This document shows, one piece after another, positions 40,201 through 47,856 of a DNA stretch of 64,000 nt (positions are counted from its first letter, which is position 1; each line of letters opens with the position of its first letter). Made by a program: the position numbers and the translations under genes. Origin of the DNA: a virus; the IMG/VR virus record IMGVR_UViG_3300042544_003738, positions 1 to 64,000 of that record; one strand, written 5' to 3'. The notes beneath the pieces are model-generated. The model ran no database searches. It was given only the letters and a program-made list of their open reading frames with translations, and was not told where the DNA came from.

Positions 40201-40948
40201 CAACTACCTTGGCTTTTTCCAGTCGGCTGAAGATTTCAGCTTTGATGCCCTTTTTTGTCAATGTTGTATTGGTGTTGATTTTTTGAACTATTGTGTTCAA
40301 AGTGTCTGTCAACTCAATGGTTATTACAACATCTGCAATTTCCAGTGTGCCATTGCCACCAGGAGTGACAATTGCAATATTGGGATTGGTGCACTGTGTT
40401 TCACGGAAACATTGCACAATACGTTGAAGCTGTGTTGCAGTGTCAATCACTTTGGGTCGTACAGCACCCCAAGCCAACCCACTGTTTACATTTCCGTTAC
40501 TGCGGAACAAGCCCCAAGAAGTTGCAGTGAGGTCCAACCAATAGTCGCCATTTACTGGCTCACCAACGGGCTCTGTACCAGTGGGTGCAAGGTTTCCTAG
40601 ATCAACATCAGCTCGCATAACATAGGCACTGTTAGCCAACCCCAAGTATTGGTAAGCTGAATACAGCCCATACTCATTAAGTTCGTTACCATGCTGTGGT
40701 GTGCCAGCTTGGGTGTAAAATTTAGGATTGCCAAAGGTTTGGAGCAGTTCTCTCTGACTTGTTATCCGGTACAACTTGCCAGCATTGGCTTTGATTGTAC
40801 CTGGGGCAATGCTAGTGGCGTTGCCTGGTTGCGGCTTATCTTGTGCAGTAGCCATCATAATGAATGGCACAGTGCCAGGGCCCGAACTGGCATAAAAACT
40901 CTCATCAATTACTTGTACCTGAACTCCAGGGCTTGTTAGATTGGCCAT
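37256..40948 (-). CDS. 18: Tail sheath protein gp18 with a very large insertion
   Basis: 1,230 residues, against 659 in T4. The start MANLTSPGVQVQVIDESFYA and the C-terminal sheath domain (from about residue 850: QLIVTAMASALAASEELRSE, then ALGNGEESLITATRYGGVYY, PAGFTRGLVSAVSSVGYL, RGLVVYGQKTLSP and WIDVAVKPTKAIEFIYIPLR) are typical gp18. Between about residues 125 and 830 is a long insert of Thr/Val/Ala strands. Its last part has repeated units: GNIWVNTVAGN, GSIYVRYNENG, NTLWYNANLRV and NDIWIDTSD, each followed by a Tyr/Trp strand. The insert probably lies on the outer sheath surface. A CATAAATA promoter is 30 nt upstream. Confidence 0.95.
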   Translation of the reverse strand: MANLTSPGVQVQVIDESFYASSGPGTVPFIMMATAQDKPQPGNATSIAPGTIKANAGKLYRITSQRELLQTFGNPKFYTQAGTPQHGNELNEYGLYSAYQYLGLANSAYVMRADVDLGNLAPTGTEPVGEPVNGDYWLDLTATSWGLFRSNGNVNSGLAWGAVRPKVIDTATQLQRIVQCFRETQCTNPNIAIVTPGGNGTLEIADVVITIELTDTLNTIVQKINTNTTLTKKGIKAEIFSRLEKAKVVAPTLPTEVTVYNLRLVGSDITVNIDISNAAPATLLTALGFTNTQLPPLPGPISQPTDKPQQNYIVPVNDFGSNGDLAINAVSVVQGLGLTVMVPAVQIFEKVNQTTAQGTVSRWYPVGGTEDEYPGHSWAAASPTMVSSTDPVTQTFVTGTSTLFHIVAGVSTPITITVPAGTLETFVTSINTALASTQILATTYTIGVSKYLKLTDYSGNTVQLLDTTTASGLGGFARANMKLASTYYKSVTGSVVNPAFVTGTSQIITVTAGFGAGSVSANINVSAVSPLPTTIATVVAAINADPTVGLTNLIKAEATADNRLRIYSPTGTLFSLENVVGYATIAPLVSAGIPTGITYGNSLVYQGYSVGTPQPAELKQVAAGNIWVNTVAGNRGANFVVKRYNSGTDQWNTRLAPLYATDASANAGYGANRTVGSIYVRYNENGPDVLTQTGVLLVKIWDGTAWVTIPSYVASTVDFGDKYTQSSTTPSGLPANNTLWYNANLRVDLMVSDGSTWLGYRNIYTATDPNGPTLSATAPTTQSGGLPLVDNDIWIDTSDLENYPKIYKRDAFNSQWLLVDNTDQSSSNGILFADARWTANGTSTGSQAIVDMLASNTVDPDAPSALPYPFGLLLFNTRYSFGNVKEYKVNYLPLTQQINGDRNRWVTASGLMNTGAPYMLRKAQRQLIVTAMASALAASEELRSESNVFNLMAVPAYPELLDEMVTLNTDKKDVAFIVVDTPARLQPDGTSIQNWATNAANALGNGEESLITATRYGGVYYPWGLATNIDGTQIFVPASMTILRTIAFNDQVAYPWFAPAGFTRGLVSAVSSVGYLNAENEYVPVALSQGQRDTLYQNKINPIAFIPGRGLVVYGQKTLSPLSSALDRVNVARLINYLNYQLDILAKPFLFEPNDKQTRDSVARTFESFFGDLVGLRAVYDFAVVCDETNNSPTRIDRNELWIDVAVKPTKAIEFIYIPLRILNTGDPLP

Positions 40949-40977
40949 TTGTACCTCATCAAAAATATCTTGTAGGA

Positions 40978-40985
40978 TATTTATG
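40978..40985 (-). promoter_or_regulatory. Late promoter CATAAATA
   Basis: CATAAATA on the minus strand, 30 nt before the sheath ATG. Confidence 0.8.
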
Positions 40986-41013
40986 AAAAGCTACTGAAAA
41001 AGCCCTGGTTCAG

Positions 41014-41262
41014 TCAGCGTGGGCCGGCGTGGATGTGACTGAATTGAAGTCGGAGACTGTCTTGTTGTTCAGCTAGTTCAGCCCATTCAAATGTCAATGC
41101 ACCAAATTCTCGAACAGACACCCAAACTTTTTCCTGTTGCTCTACTACACCAACAAGGACCCTTCCAACTTGTGCCCACCCCCCATGAAATTTCCAATTT
41201 AACATTTGATCGTCAGTATCTGGAACATATACAATGTCATCGGGTTTGGGCAAGGTTGTCAC
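41014..41262 (-). CDS. Small hypothetical protein
   Basis: 82 residues starting at a GTG that overlaps the dNMP kinase stop (GTGA) and preceded by GGAG. The sequence is strand-rich and Trp-containing (WKFHGGWAQVGRVLVGVVEQ, EKVWVSVREFGALTFEWAEL), resembling a small SH3-like barrel. Function unknown. Confidence 0.68.
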   Translation of the reverse strand: MTTLPKPDDIVYVPDTDDQMLNWKFHGGWAQVGRVLVGVVEQQEKVWVSVREFGALTFEWAELAEQQDSLRLQFSHIHAGPR

Positions 41263-41903
41263 TTAAGCGTCTCCATAAAAGTAGTAACGTTTCGAGTCAA
41301 ATCTTGAATTGAAGTATTATTTAAGATAATAGAGTCAAAATCTGTACCAATCCAATCGCGTTCACTCCTATGAACTCCATGGATTTTTCGCAAAAATGGT
41401 TTTGATACAAATTGAATAAATTTGGTTTGTTGATTGAACCAAAGTGATTGATTGTAATAGTCGGGTAATGGATCTCGTCTTACCCAAACAATCTTGCCGC
41501 CCAGTCGCTTGATCATTTCAATCTCATTGACAAATCTTACGTCAGTTACAACAACTGATTTTTTAGAGTCTTGGAGAAACAGCTCACAGCGATTTGTCCA
41601 AAAGTCTTGAGAAAATTGATTACGTATCAATTCAGTGCCAAACTCTCGCATCATCAAACGAGGAGTAATGGGCTTGCCTAGTTTTTCAGTCCAGTAAGAG
41701 TCTTGTGTCTCTCGCCAAACTCTACTTGCTTCTGTTGTGCCTTCCAACAGTTTGGCTTGCCAGCCAAACATGCTGCTGAGTGCACTTTTGATGGGTTTGG
41801 CAAAACTAGTGGTTGTATAACTGGGATATAGCTCTTGAATTATACTGCCCACAGTGTCTTTGCCACTGCCTTGAAACCCTACTAGCCCTATGATGTTTTT
41901 CAT
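41259..41903 (-). CDS. 1: Deoxynucleoside monophosphate kinase, gp1-like
   Basis: 214 residues from the ATG at 41903 (T4 gp1: 241); an in-frame TTG at 41927 is less likely. It phosphorylates dNMPs to dNDPs for phage DNA synthesis. GFQGSGKDT (9-17) is Walker A, followed by SFAKPIKSALSSMFGW, RLMMREFGTELIR (NMP binding) and VVVTDVRFVNEIEMIKRLGG (Walker B-like), then the Arg-containing lid WVRRDP. It overlaps the next gene by 4 bp. Confidence 0.9.
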   Translation of the reverse strand: MKNIIGLVGFQGSGKDTVGSIIQELYPSYTTTSFAKPIKSALSSMFGWQAKLLEGTTEASRVWRETQDSYWTEKLGKPITPRLMMREFGTELIRNQFSQDFWTNRCELFLQDSKKSVVVTDVRFVNEIEMIKRLGGKIVWVRRDPLPDYYNQSLWFNQQTKFIQFVSKPFLRKIHGVHRSERDWIGTDFDSIILNNTSIQDLTRNVTTFMETLK

Positions 41904-41942
41904 ATGGCTAGTATAGACAAGTTTCAAGTATAAATTGAGTTT

Positions 41943-42704
41943 TTAGCCCAAAATTACAAAGCTGGATGGAGTTCCGTTGTCCACGTATTGCAGGAGTTCA
42001 ATCTCTAGTTTTTCAATTTCTGCAACTGACTCAGTTTTTAAGGAATCGCCTTTAAGTGTTGAACCACCTTGTGGGCCAATGATCTGGCCAAACTTGCTGT
42101 AGGCCTCTCCCAGCATTCCTTTGGACACTGCCAGTGTGTAACTTCTAATCCAAGGCCTGCTGAAGGGATCCATGAGAATCATGTCATCTGGCTTCATTTT
42201 GTTGACCCAAAGTAGCACAGATTCATCAGTCAACAGTCGGCGTATTATGGTGAGTTTTTTGGTTACAGTGTTGAAGTGGTAGTTGATGTCACGACCAAAC
42301 ATCCTACCAGCTTGTTCTTGATATTGGTAAAAGAGTTCAAATGTTAGTAGGCCAGCAGAATATCCACCCCCAGCACCAGCTTGCAGTAGGTACAGGTTGG
42401 TGTAAGCTAACGAGAAGGGGTCAATATAGGTGCCTCCTGTATTGCCTCCCAATCCACGGCGAAAGATTTGTCGCACATCTACTATTTCTTCTGGCAGGTA
42501 ATATTCAGTTGTCTCTGGTTGCATTTCCAAGAATGCATACGCTTCTTCAACAGCATTTGAACTTCGTTGCCGATAACGCTCTAGGGCAATTTTAACAGCT
42601 AGCTGAAAATCTCCAGGCTCTAATTCCACCTCAACCATTGAGCCACCGAGGAGCCTAGTTACGTCATTTATAATGTCCTGCTTTAAATCAAGTGTGCTGC
42701 TCAT
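41943..42704 (-). CDS. 13: Neck protein gp13-like
   Basis: 253 residues, T4 gp13 being 309. With gp14 it joins the packaged head to the tail. Recognisable stretches: VEVELEPGDFQLAVKIALER followed by YRQRSS, an EYYLPEEIVDVRQIFRRGLG loop, INYHFNTVTKKLTIIRRL and IRSYTLAVSKGMLGEAYSKF. gp14 is encoded elsewhere (50951), a split arrangement unlike T4. A CATAAATA late motif lies 21 nt upstream. Confidence 0.75.
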   Translation of the reverse strand: MSSTLDLKQDIINDVTRLLGGSMVEVELEPGDFQLAVKIALERYRQRSSNAVEEAYAFLEMQPETTEYYLPEEIVDVRQIFRRGLGGNTGGTYIDPFSLAYTNLYLLQAGAGGGYSAGLLTFELFYQYQEQAGRMFGRDINYHFNTVTKKLTIIRRLLTDESVLLWVNKMKPDDMILMDPFSRPWIRSYTLAVSKGMLGEAYSKFGQIIGPQGGSTLKGDSLKTESVAEIEKLEIELLQYVDNGTPSSFVILG

Positions 42705-42724
42705 TTATTATCCCCTTGTGGAGA

Positions 42725-42732
42725 TATTTATG
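42725..42732 (-). promoter_or_regulatory. Late promoter CATAAATA
   Basis: CATAAATA on the minus strand, 21 nt before the gp13-like ATG; it sits immediately after the methyltransferase operon. Confidence 0.75.
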
Positions 42733-42774
42733 AATGCAGACGACCAAAACCTGTAAGAGGTTAGTTGCTGTTCT

Positions 42775-43902
42775 TTATTGATTTTGAATTACAATTTCCG
42801 AAATTTCATCTGGAGTAAGTTGAAAATGATCAAATAGTTTTTGATCATCCCACGATACAGAAAGGTCTACTTGCGGCAGACGCTTGATTACATCCAAGCT
42901 GTTCCAACCGCTCCATTTATTGTTTTGGAGCAGCCATCGAAAAAGTTGGCTGTTGAAGACAAATTCCGCTGTTGATTTTTGTTTATAGGGAATTTCCAGA
43001 TATGCAACTGCTTGGCTGGTGCCAAAATTTTTGCCAATTTTGGCACGAATGTCGCCACTCAAAGTAAATGCAACTTTAGTTGACTTATAGTTTGCAGGTT
43101 CTTCTTTCACATACAATGTTTGTGCATGTGTATGAAACACTTCATAGCCCTTGTCACTGAACTTTTCTTTGTTGCTGGTGTGACATTCACCGCGTTTGAA
43201 GGAAAAGGAAGGCTGGGAAAACACTTTGTTGTTGATACCAAGTGCTTGAGTGGTGATCTTAGCAGGCAGCCATTCCGTTGTCTTGTCTACAGAAAAAACA
43301 CCTTGTGGTGTTTTAACTTCAAAACTGCTGCTGTGATTTTTCACATCAAGACTGAACCAACTGAAAGTAGATCCCACATTGAAGTATTTGTCTACATCCA
43401 AGCTGCATTTGGTAATAGACTTCCAAATAGTGTCTTTGACTTCACCTTTGCCTGCACCAATCCAACTGTTGGGAGTCACTAGGAGCACATGCTCATTGCT
43501 GAGCTCAGCAGATTTGGCAACAAATTCATGCCAAATTGGCCACCTCTTGGCACCATGTGTGTTTTGGTAGGGTGGGTTACCTACAACTACATCAAACTTC
43601 ATATTACCCCAGTCATAGCTGATAAAATCCGAGATCTGTAAGTTTTCTGATACCAGCTTTTTATTGTTCTTTGCATAATTTACACGAAGTTTATTCTTCT
43701 CACAACCAAACACCCTCTTGGCAATATTTTGGTTGGAATGACCAGCATTCTTCAGCCTGCGTTCAATTTCAACTAAAAATTGGCCACCACCCATAGCTGG
43801 GTCTAGGAAAGTTGTTGAGTCGCTTGTCCAGACATCTTCTGGCAACATATCTAGCACTTCGTTGACCAGTGGTGCTATCTCAAACTTCAATCTACTTAGC
43901 AT
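42775..43902 (-). CDS. N6-adenine DNA methyltransferase, copy 1
   Basis: 375 residues from the ATG at 43902, matching the paralogue's start (MLSRLKFEI). SAM-binding motif I is FLDPAMGGGQFL (32-43), and catalytic motif IV is NPPY (109-112), the N6-adenine/N4-cytosine type. The first 115 residues are nearly identical in pattern to the copy at 44421-45596, but the C-terminal target-recognition half is clearly different, implying distinct recognition sequences. It is the last gene of the methyltransferase/helicase run. Methylation would protect phage DNA or form part of a restriction-like system. Confidence 0.9.
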   Translation of the reverse strand: MLSRLKFEIAPLVNEVLDMLPEDVWTSDSTTFLDPAMGGGQFLVEIERRLKNAGHSNQNIAKRVFGCEKNKLRVNYAKNNKKLVSENLQISDFISYDWGNMKFDVVVGNPPYQNTHGAKRWPIWHEFVAKSAELSNEHVLLVTPNSWIGAGKGEVKDTIWKSITKCSLDVDKYFNVGSTFSWFSLDVKNHSSSFEVKTPQGVFSVDKTTEWLPAKITTQALGINNKVFSQPSFSFKRGECHTSNKEKFSDKGYEVFHTHAQTLYVKEEPANYKSTKVAFTLSGDIRAKIGKNFGTSQAVAYLEIPYKQKSTAEFVFNSQLFRWLLQNNKWSGWNSLDVIKRLPQVDLSVSWDDQKLFDHFQLTPDEISEIVIQNQ

Positions 43903-43965
43903 TGGCAAACCTTTAGCTGGGGTTACTGAAGGCAATATTACATAGAAATAGATTGCGTCAAGATA

Positions 43966-44424
43966 TTATTGAAAAAGTGAGTCAAAGGTATTGTCTGCAA
44001 CTACATACCCACCCGTGTCATCTTTCAAAAACGTGTAGTTGTATTCCAGCCCATTGGCGCACACAATGTTGCCATCATTACCTGTGGGAGTAAGGCCCAA
44101 TTTTTGTCTGCACTTTTCCCAATTATCACGCTGCAACTCAACACCATAGAGTTGATTCTCCAAGATGTGCTGTTCTCGTTTTTTAGCGTTTGGTTGCCAC
44201 TCTGAGAGTCCTGCCATCAATCGTCTCTTGACCTCAATCAAAAATGCACCTTCACCACAACTGTTGTCTAGCCATGTTTTCGTTGGATCCTGCCAGATTT
44301 CTTTTGGCAATTGATCCAATATTTCATTTACCAATGCAGGTGGTGTGAATACTTCACCAAATTGTTTCTTTTTCTCTTCTTTGGACAGAAGAGAAGTATC
44401 AAGATCATCTACAATATCACTCAT
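43966..44424 (-). CDS. Truncated methyltransferase-like protein lacking the catalytic NPPY
   Basis: 152 residues. KKKQFGEVFTPPALVNEILD and WLDNSCGEGAFLIEVKRRLM match the first part of an Eco57I-type adenine methyltransferase (motif X and motif I). The chain stops before motif IV, so no NPPY is present and it cannot methylate alone. The end (YVVADNTFDSLFQ) does not resume the usual fold. It overlaps the upstream full-length copy by 4 bp (ATGA). It may be a decayed gene, a SAM-binding partner or an inhibitor. Confidence 0.78.
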   Translation of the reverse strand: MSDIVDDLDTSLLSKEEKKKQFGEVFTPPALVNEILDQLPKEIWQDPTKTWLDNSCGEGAFLIEVKRRLMAGLSEWQPNAKKREQHILENQLYGVELQRDNWEKCRQKLGLTPTGNDGNIVCANGLEYNYTFLKDDTGGYVVADNTFDSLFQ

Positions 44425-45596
44425 TGATCTATCTTTTGCCTAGTGTTGCTCTCAACAAGTATAATATCTTCTTTAGATAACTCAAAGGCGTCATAAACTG
44501 ACTGATCTGTCCATAAGACTTTGCTATCCAACAACGGAAGTTGATACAATGCAGTTGCGTTAAATCCACTACTTTTTGTAGTATCAACAAAAAATCTATA
44601 GAGCTTGCTTGTTAGATAAGATAGTGCATTCAACGCCTCTTTTTTAGAAGGGAACGTCAATTGAAAGGCGTTGCCACCAGCAACTTTGGAAGTTGAATAA
44701 TAGATGTATTTGTCTGGATAGGATTCATGGAAATAATATCCAGAGTTGTTAATAATCACATTATGTCCTTGAAATGCAGACACATCAGATGATGTATACC
44801 AAGTCTCAACACTACTGTGAACTACTGGGTGTGCAATTTTCTCTGTAGGGTTTTCTGCATAAGTATCAAACTCTCTAGGATGACCACTGTGATACACCCG
44901 TTGGAGAAGTTGTTTAGCCTTCACATAATTGCTATTTTTGAGTTTGAGACAAACATCGTTTTTTTGTCGCTGCATCTCATTTTCAAATATTTTTTCTCCT
45001 GAGTAAGAACCTGTTGTGCTCTTTTTCACAACGAAACTGCAGATACGTTCTCCCACTTCAAAATATTTTGAAACATTTGGTGCTATATGTATAAAAGTGC
45101 ATCCTTTGAAAAGCTCTCTTGTTTTTTCAGCTACAGTTGTATCTTGATTAAGCCAACTGTTGGGAGTAACAAACGCTACTACTCCCTCTGGCTGCACTAA
45201 ATGCATACTTTTTTGTAAAATATCAAACCACAGCTTGACCTTTTTGGCGTCCGGACTTTGATAAGGTGGATTTCCAATAATCACATCAAATTTCATATCA
45301 CCCCAGTCCTGGTTCAAAAAATTACTGATATGTAGATTTTTTGACACAAGTTTCTTGTTGTTCTTAGCATAATTTACACGAAGTTTGTTCTTCTCACAAC
45401 CAAACACTCGAGAAGAAATATTCTCATCCGAATGTCCTGCAGAACGCAAGCGGCGTTCGATTTCAACCAAAAATTGGCCTCCGCCCATAGCAGGGTCTAG
45501 GAAGGTTGTAGATGAACTAGACCAAACAGAACTGGGAAATTGATCCAACATCTCTTTGACAAGAGGTGAGATTTCAAATTTGAGACGACTCAGCAT
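44421..45596 (-). CDS. N6-adenine DNA methyltransferase, copy 2
   Basis: 391 residues. Motif I FLDPAMGGGQFL (32-43), motif IV NPPY (about 109-112). It shares the N-terminal half with copy 1, while the C-terminal half (for example ERICSFVVKKSTTGSYSGEK, PTEKIAHPVVHSSVETWYTS) differs. It is encoded 3 nt downstream of the helicase C-terminal gene and is followed by the truncated copy with a 4-bp overlap, so expression with the helicase pair is likely. Confidence 0.9.
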   Translation of the reverse strand: MLSRLKFEISPLVKEMLDQFPSSVWSSSSTTFLDPAMGGGQFLVEIERRLRSAGHSDENISSRVFGCEKNKLRVNYAKNNKKLVSKNLHISNFLNQDWGDMKFDVIIGNPPYQSPDAKKVKLWFDILQKSMHLVQPEGVVAFVTPNSWLNQDTTVAEKTRELFKGCTFIHIAPNVSKYFEVGERICSFVVKKSTTGSYSGEKIFENEMQRQKNDVCLKLKNSNYVKAKQLLQRVYHSGHPREFDTYAENPTEKIAHPVVHSSVETWYTSSDVSAFQGHNVIINNSGYYFHESYPDKYIYYSTSKVAGGNAFQLTFPSKKEALNALSYLTSKLYRFFVDTTKSSGFNATALYQLPLLDSKVLWTDQSVYDAFELSKEDIILVESNTRQKIDQ

Positions 45597-45599
45597 AAT

Positions 45600-46883
45600 T
45601 TAAACCCTATCGTAAATCAGTTCAAGCCATTCACGCCTGATGATCCCTTGATCAAACAACCGCTGCACCACTTCCCAACGCACGCCAAACTCTTCTGCAA
45701 TACTCTCTTGTGTATCAGGATCATCCGCAATAGCTGCAAGAGCTTGCTGTAGTTGATCACACCCACTGCCATCCCTAATTACGTCAATGTTCTCTACAAT
45801 GGCTGTAATACGTTCACGGGCCCTGCGCATCTCTTCAACAGCAGTGTCTTTGTCTTTGAAGGACTTTGGTTTTTTGGGCAAGATTTTTGTTTTGCCTTTG
45901 GGCACTGATGCAACAGGATTGGCACGTTGGTAGGCAATTACTCCAGTTGCTAGCTCTTTGATGGCATCTTTGTCCAGTTGGGTAAGATCAGCACTGCTGC
46001 CAATAACTCGGCTTACACTTTTCCGGGCAAGAACCTCTGTAAGGTATCTGTCTTTGTTGACTTGTACACTGGCATGTGCACTGCCCTTCCAGATGTCCAT
46101 AGTGCTCAGCACTTCACTCATGACATCGGCAGCACTCCGCTTGGGGTTCTGTTTTGTAATGTTGAAAGTGGTTTCCAAGAGCATGCTGTCAAACTTGTCG
46201 TCCCTATTGGGATCAAAGCTAAGACTGATGATCTTGCCCACCTTCTTGGGATCTTTGCCTGGGGTAAGAACGCGGCTCATTTTTTGAATAGTTGCACCCA
46301 CCTCGCCGCTGTCGTAAGCCAGATACAACTCCGTAATCTCAGGAATACTGAAGCTGCGCTGTGCCATAAGGCTGCTGATGATCAGCACACTTTGATTTAG
46401 CTTGACAGCTTGTTCCATTTGCTCTCTTACCTTTCGCTCAGCATTAGCATTGCGCACTTTTTGTCCATCAATGAGGATGTTGCCACCCAACACAATCACT
46501 CGCCAAGCTGGCAGAGCACTTTGCGCAATCACACCAATGGCAGCCAGCTGGCCATCCTTCACTCGGGTGCTTCCTGGCACAAACATCATGGCTGTTTTTT
46601 GACGCTCGCGACCAAACCAGTTTTGGGTTTGTAGATCCACATTGGCAGGATCAACACCGTGCTTGCCTAGGAACACTGTCTCCAGCATCCGCACAAAAAA
46701 ACCTTTGGCTTTTTGCGGGTGCGCTGCAAACTTGCTCCAACTGGGCAGCAGCTTCATGTCTTCGTCATCAAACTCGCCAGCAGCTACACTCTGCATAACA
46801 GGCTCGCTGAGGTCCAGCTGAAACAGCCTCATGTCAGACACAAGAAGGTCTCGAGAGGTTTCAATCTTGAAATGCTTAAGCAT
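45600..46883 (-). CDS. C-terminal half of a split SF2 helicase
   Basis: 427 residues, starting inside the end of the helicase N-terminal gene (8-bp overlap). It begins FKIETSRDLLVSDMRLFQLD, and later has SVLIISSLMAQRSFSIPEIT (motif IV-V region) and GATIQKMSRVLTPG (motif VI, QxxSR in place of QxxGR), followed by LSFDPNRDDKF. The last 140 residues include a Lys/Pro linker (PKGKTKILPKKPKSFKDKD) and a helical end with an IAEEFGVRWEVVQRLFDQGI helix-turn-helix-like segment. It probably functions only with the upstream half. Specific role unproven. Confidence 0.75.
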   Translation of the reverse strand: MLKHFKIETSRDLLVSDMRLFQLDLSEPVMQSVAAGEFDDEDMKLLPSWSKFAAHPQKAKGFFVRMLETVFLGKHGVDPANVDLQTQNWFGRERQKTAMMFVPGSTRVKDGQLAAIGVIAQSALPAWRVIVLGGNILIDGQKVRNANAERKVREQMEQAVKLNQSVLIISSLMAQRSFSIPEITELYLAYDSGEVGATIQKMSRVLTPGKDPKKVGKIISLSFDPNRDDKFDSMLLETTFNITKQNPKRSAADVMSEVLSTMDIWKGSAHASVQVNKDRYLTEVLARKSVSRVIGSSADLTQLDKDAIKELATGVIAYQRANPVASVPKGKTKILPKKPKSFKDKDTAVEEMRRARERITAIVENIDVIRDGSGCDQLQQALAAIADDPDTQESIAEEFGVRWEVVQRLFDQGIIRREWLELIYDRV

Positions 46884-47856
46884 TGGCTGAATTCATCTCT
46901 TGACTAGCACGCTTCTGGATCAACAGTTCTGGATAGGTCACGCTCAGCATGGTGTCAATCTTCCACAGCTTGCTGGCCCTGTCAGCGTTGGTTCCGGTCA
47001 TAATGAGAACCTTATCGCGCTTGCCAATATATTTCTTCAGCAGTTCAGCCTGCCCAGGTCGATAGCTGCCATAGTCAGCCTCATCGACAATCAACAGCCG
47101 GTCTACCCTCTTCTGACACAGCCATTTGATGCGGGCCTCGCGCTGACCACCGCTGCACATACTGAGGTAGCATACCACAGGTTTCTTTTTCTTCAATGCC
47201 CCTGAGACAAGATCTTGCCAGCCTTCGCTCTGTGTGTCCACATGTTGGTAGTGTGCCCACTGCTCAAAGCTGGTGAGGTCTTTGGCAAAGCTGGCGAAAA
47301 CTGTTTTCACGTAACTGGCTACAATCACCAAAGGCACATCAAGCTCGCGAGCTACTGCGCCGCTGTAGATGGTCTTGCCAAATCGAGCACACAGCTCAGC
47401 CAGCACCACATGTTTCCCAGCTTGAAAGGCATCTAGGGTTTGTGTGCACATGCTGTATTGCATAGTGCTCAAGCCTGCCTGAGGCAGTGCTTGATTCACA
47501 CTGGCAAGATGTTGGTTGACCTTGAGAATCAGTTCCGCACTGCTGAGCATGTGGATCTCACCAGTAGTGCCTTTGCGATGCCCTACAAAGGTTCGAACGT
47601 AGTCGTCCATCCTTGCATGCTGACGGCTGCGGCCCACGCGCTGGGCGTAGTCAGTTACGTCCCAAATATGATCAACTGTAACAATGCCTGCTCGCAAGAG
47701 ATCTTTCCGCACGCCAAGGCTGTCGCGCACTCGAGCTCGAACTGAGTCTGCAGGAGTTTCATCTGGCAGGACCCAACGTTCGCCAAATTTGCATTCGTGT
47801 GGATTAGTGCTCTCACTCCACACGTATAAGAACATACGTCCTGGTTGTCCAGCCAT
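46876..47856 (-). CDS. N-terminal half of a split SF2 helicase with possible nuclease-like start
   Basis: 326 residues. The ATPase half has ARFGKT (157-162, Walker A variant), LLIVDEADYG (DEAD, 258-261) and LIMTGT (motif III). The first 100 residues (MFLYVWSESTNPHECKFGER, VRARVRDSLGVRKDLLRAGI) recall T5orf172/GIY-YIG-type small domains with Y-V, K-F-G-E and R residues. If correct, this is a nuclease-helicase as seen in restriction systems. Motif VI is supplied by the next gene, which overlaps by 8 bp. Confidence 0.75.
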   Translation of the reverse strand: MAGQPGRMFLYVWSESTNPHECKFGERWVLPDETPADSVRARVRDSLGVRKDLLRAGIVTVDHIWDVTDYAQRVGRSRQHARMDDYVRTFVGHRKGTTGEIHMLSSAELILKVNQHLASVNQALPQAGLSTMQYSMCTQTLDAFQAGKHVVLAELCARFGKTIYSGAVARELDVPLVIVASYVKTVFASFAKDLTSFEQWAHYQHVDTQSEGWQDLVSGALKKKKPVVCYLSMCSGGQREARIKWLCQKRVDRLLIVDEADYGSYRPGQAELLKKYIGKRDKVLIMTGTNADRASKLWKIDTMLSVTYPELLIQKRASQEMNSANA

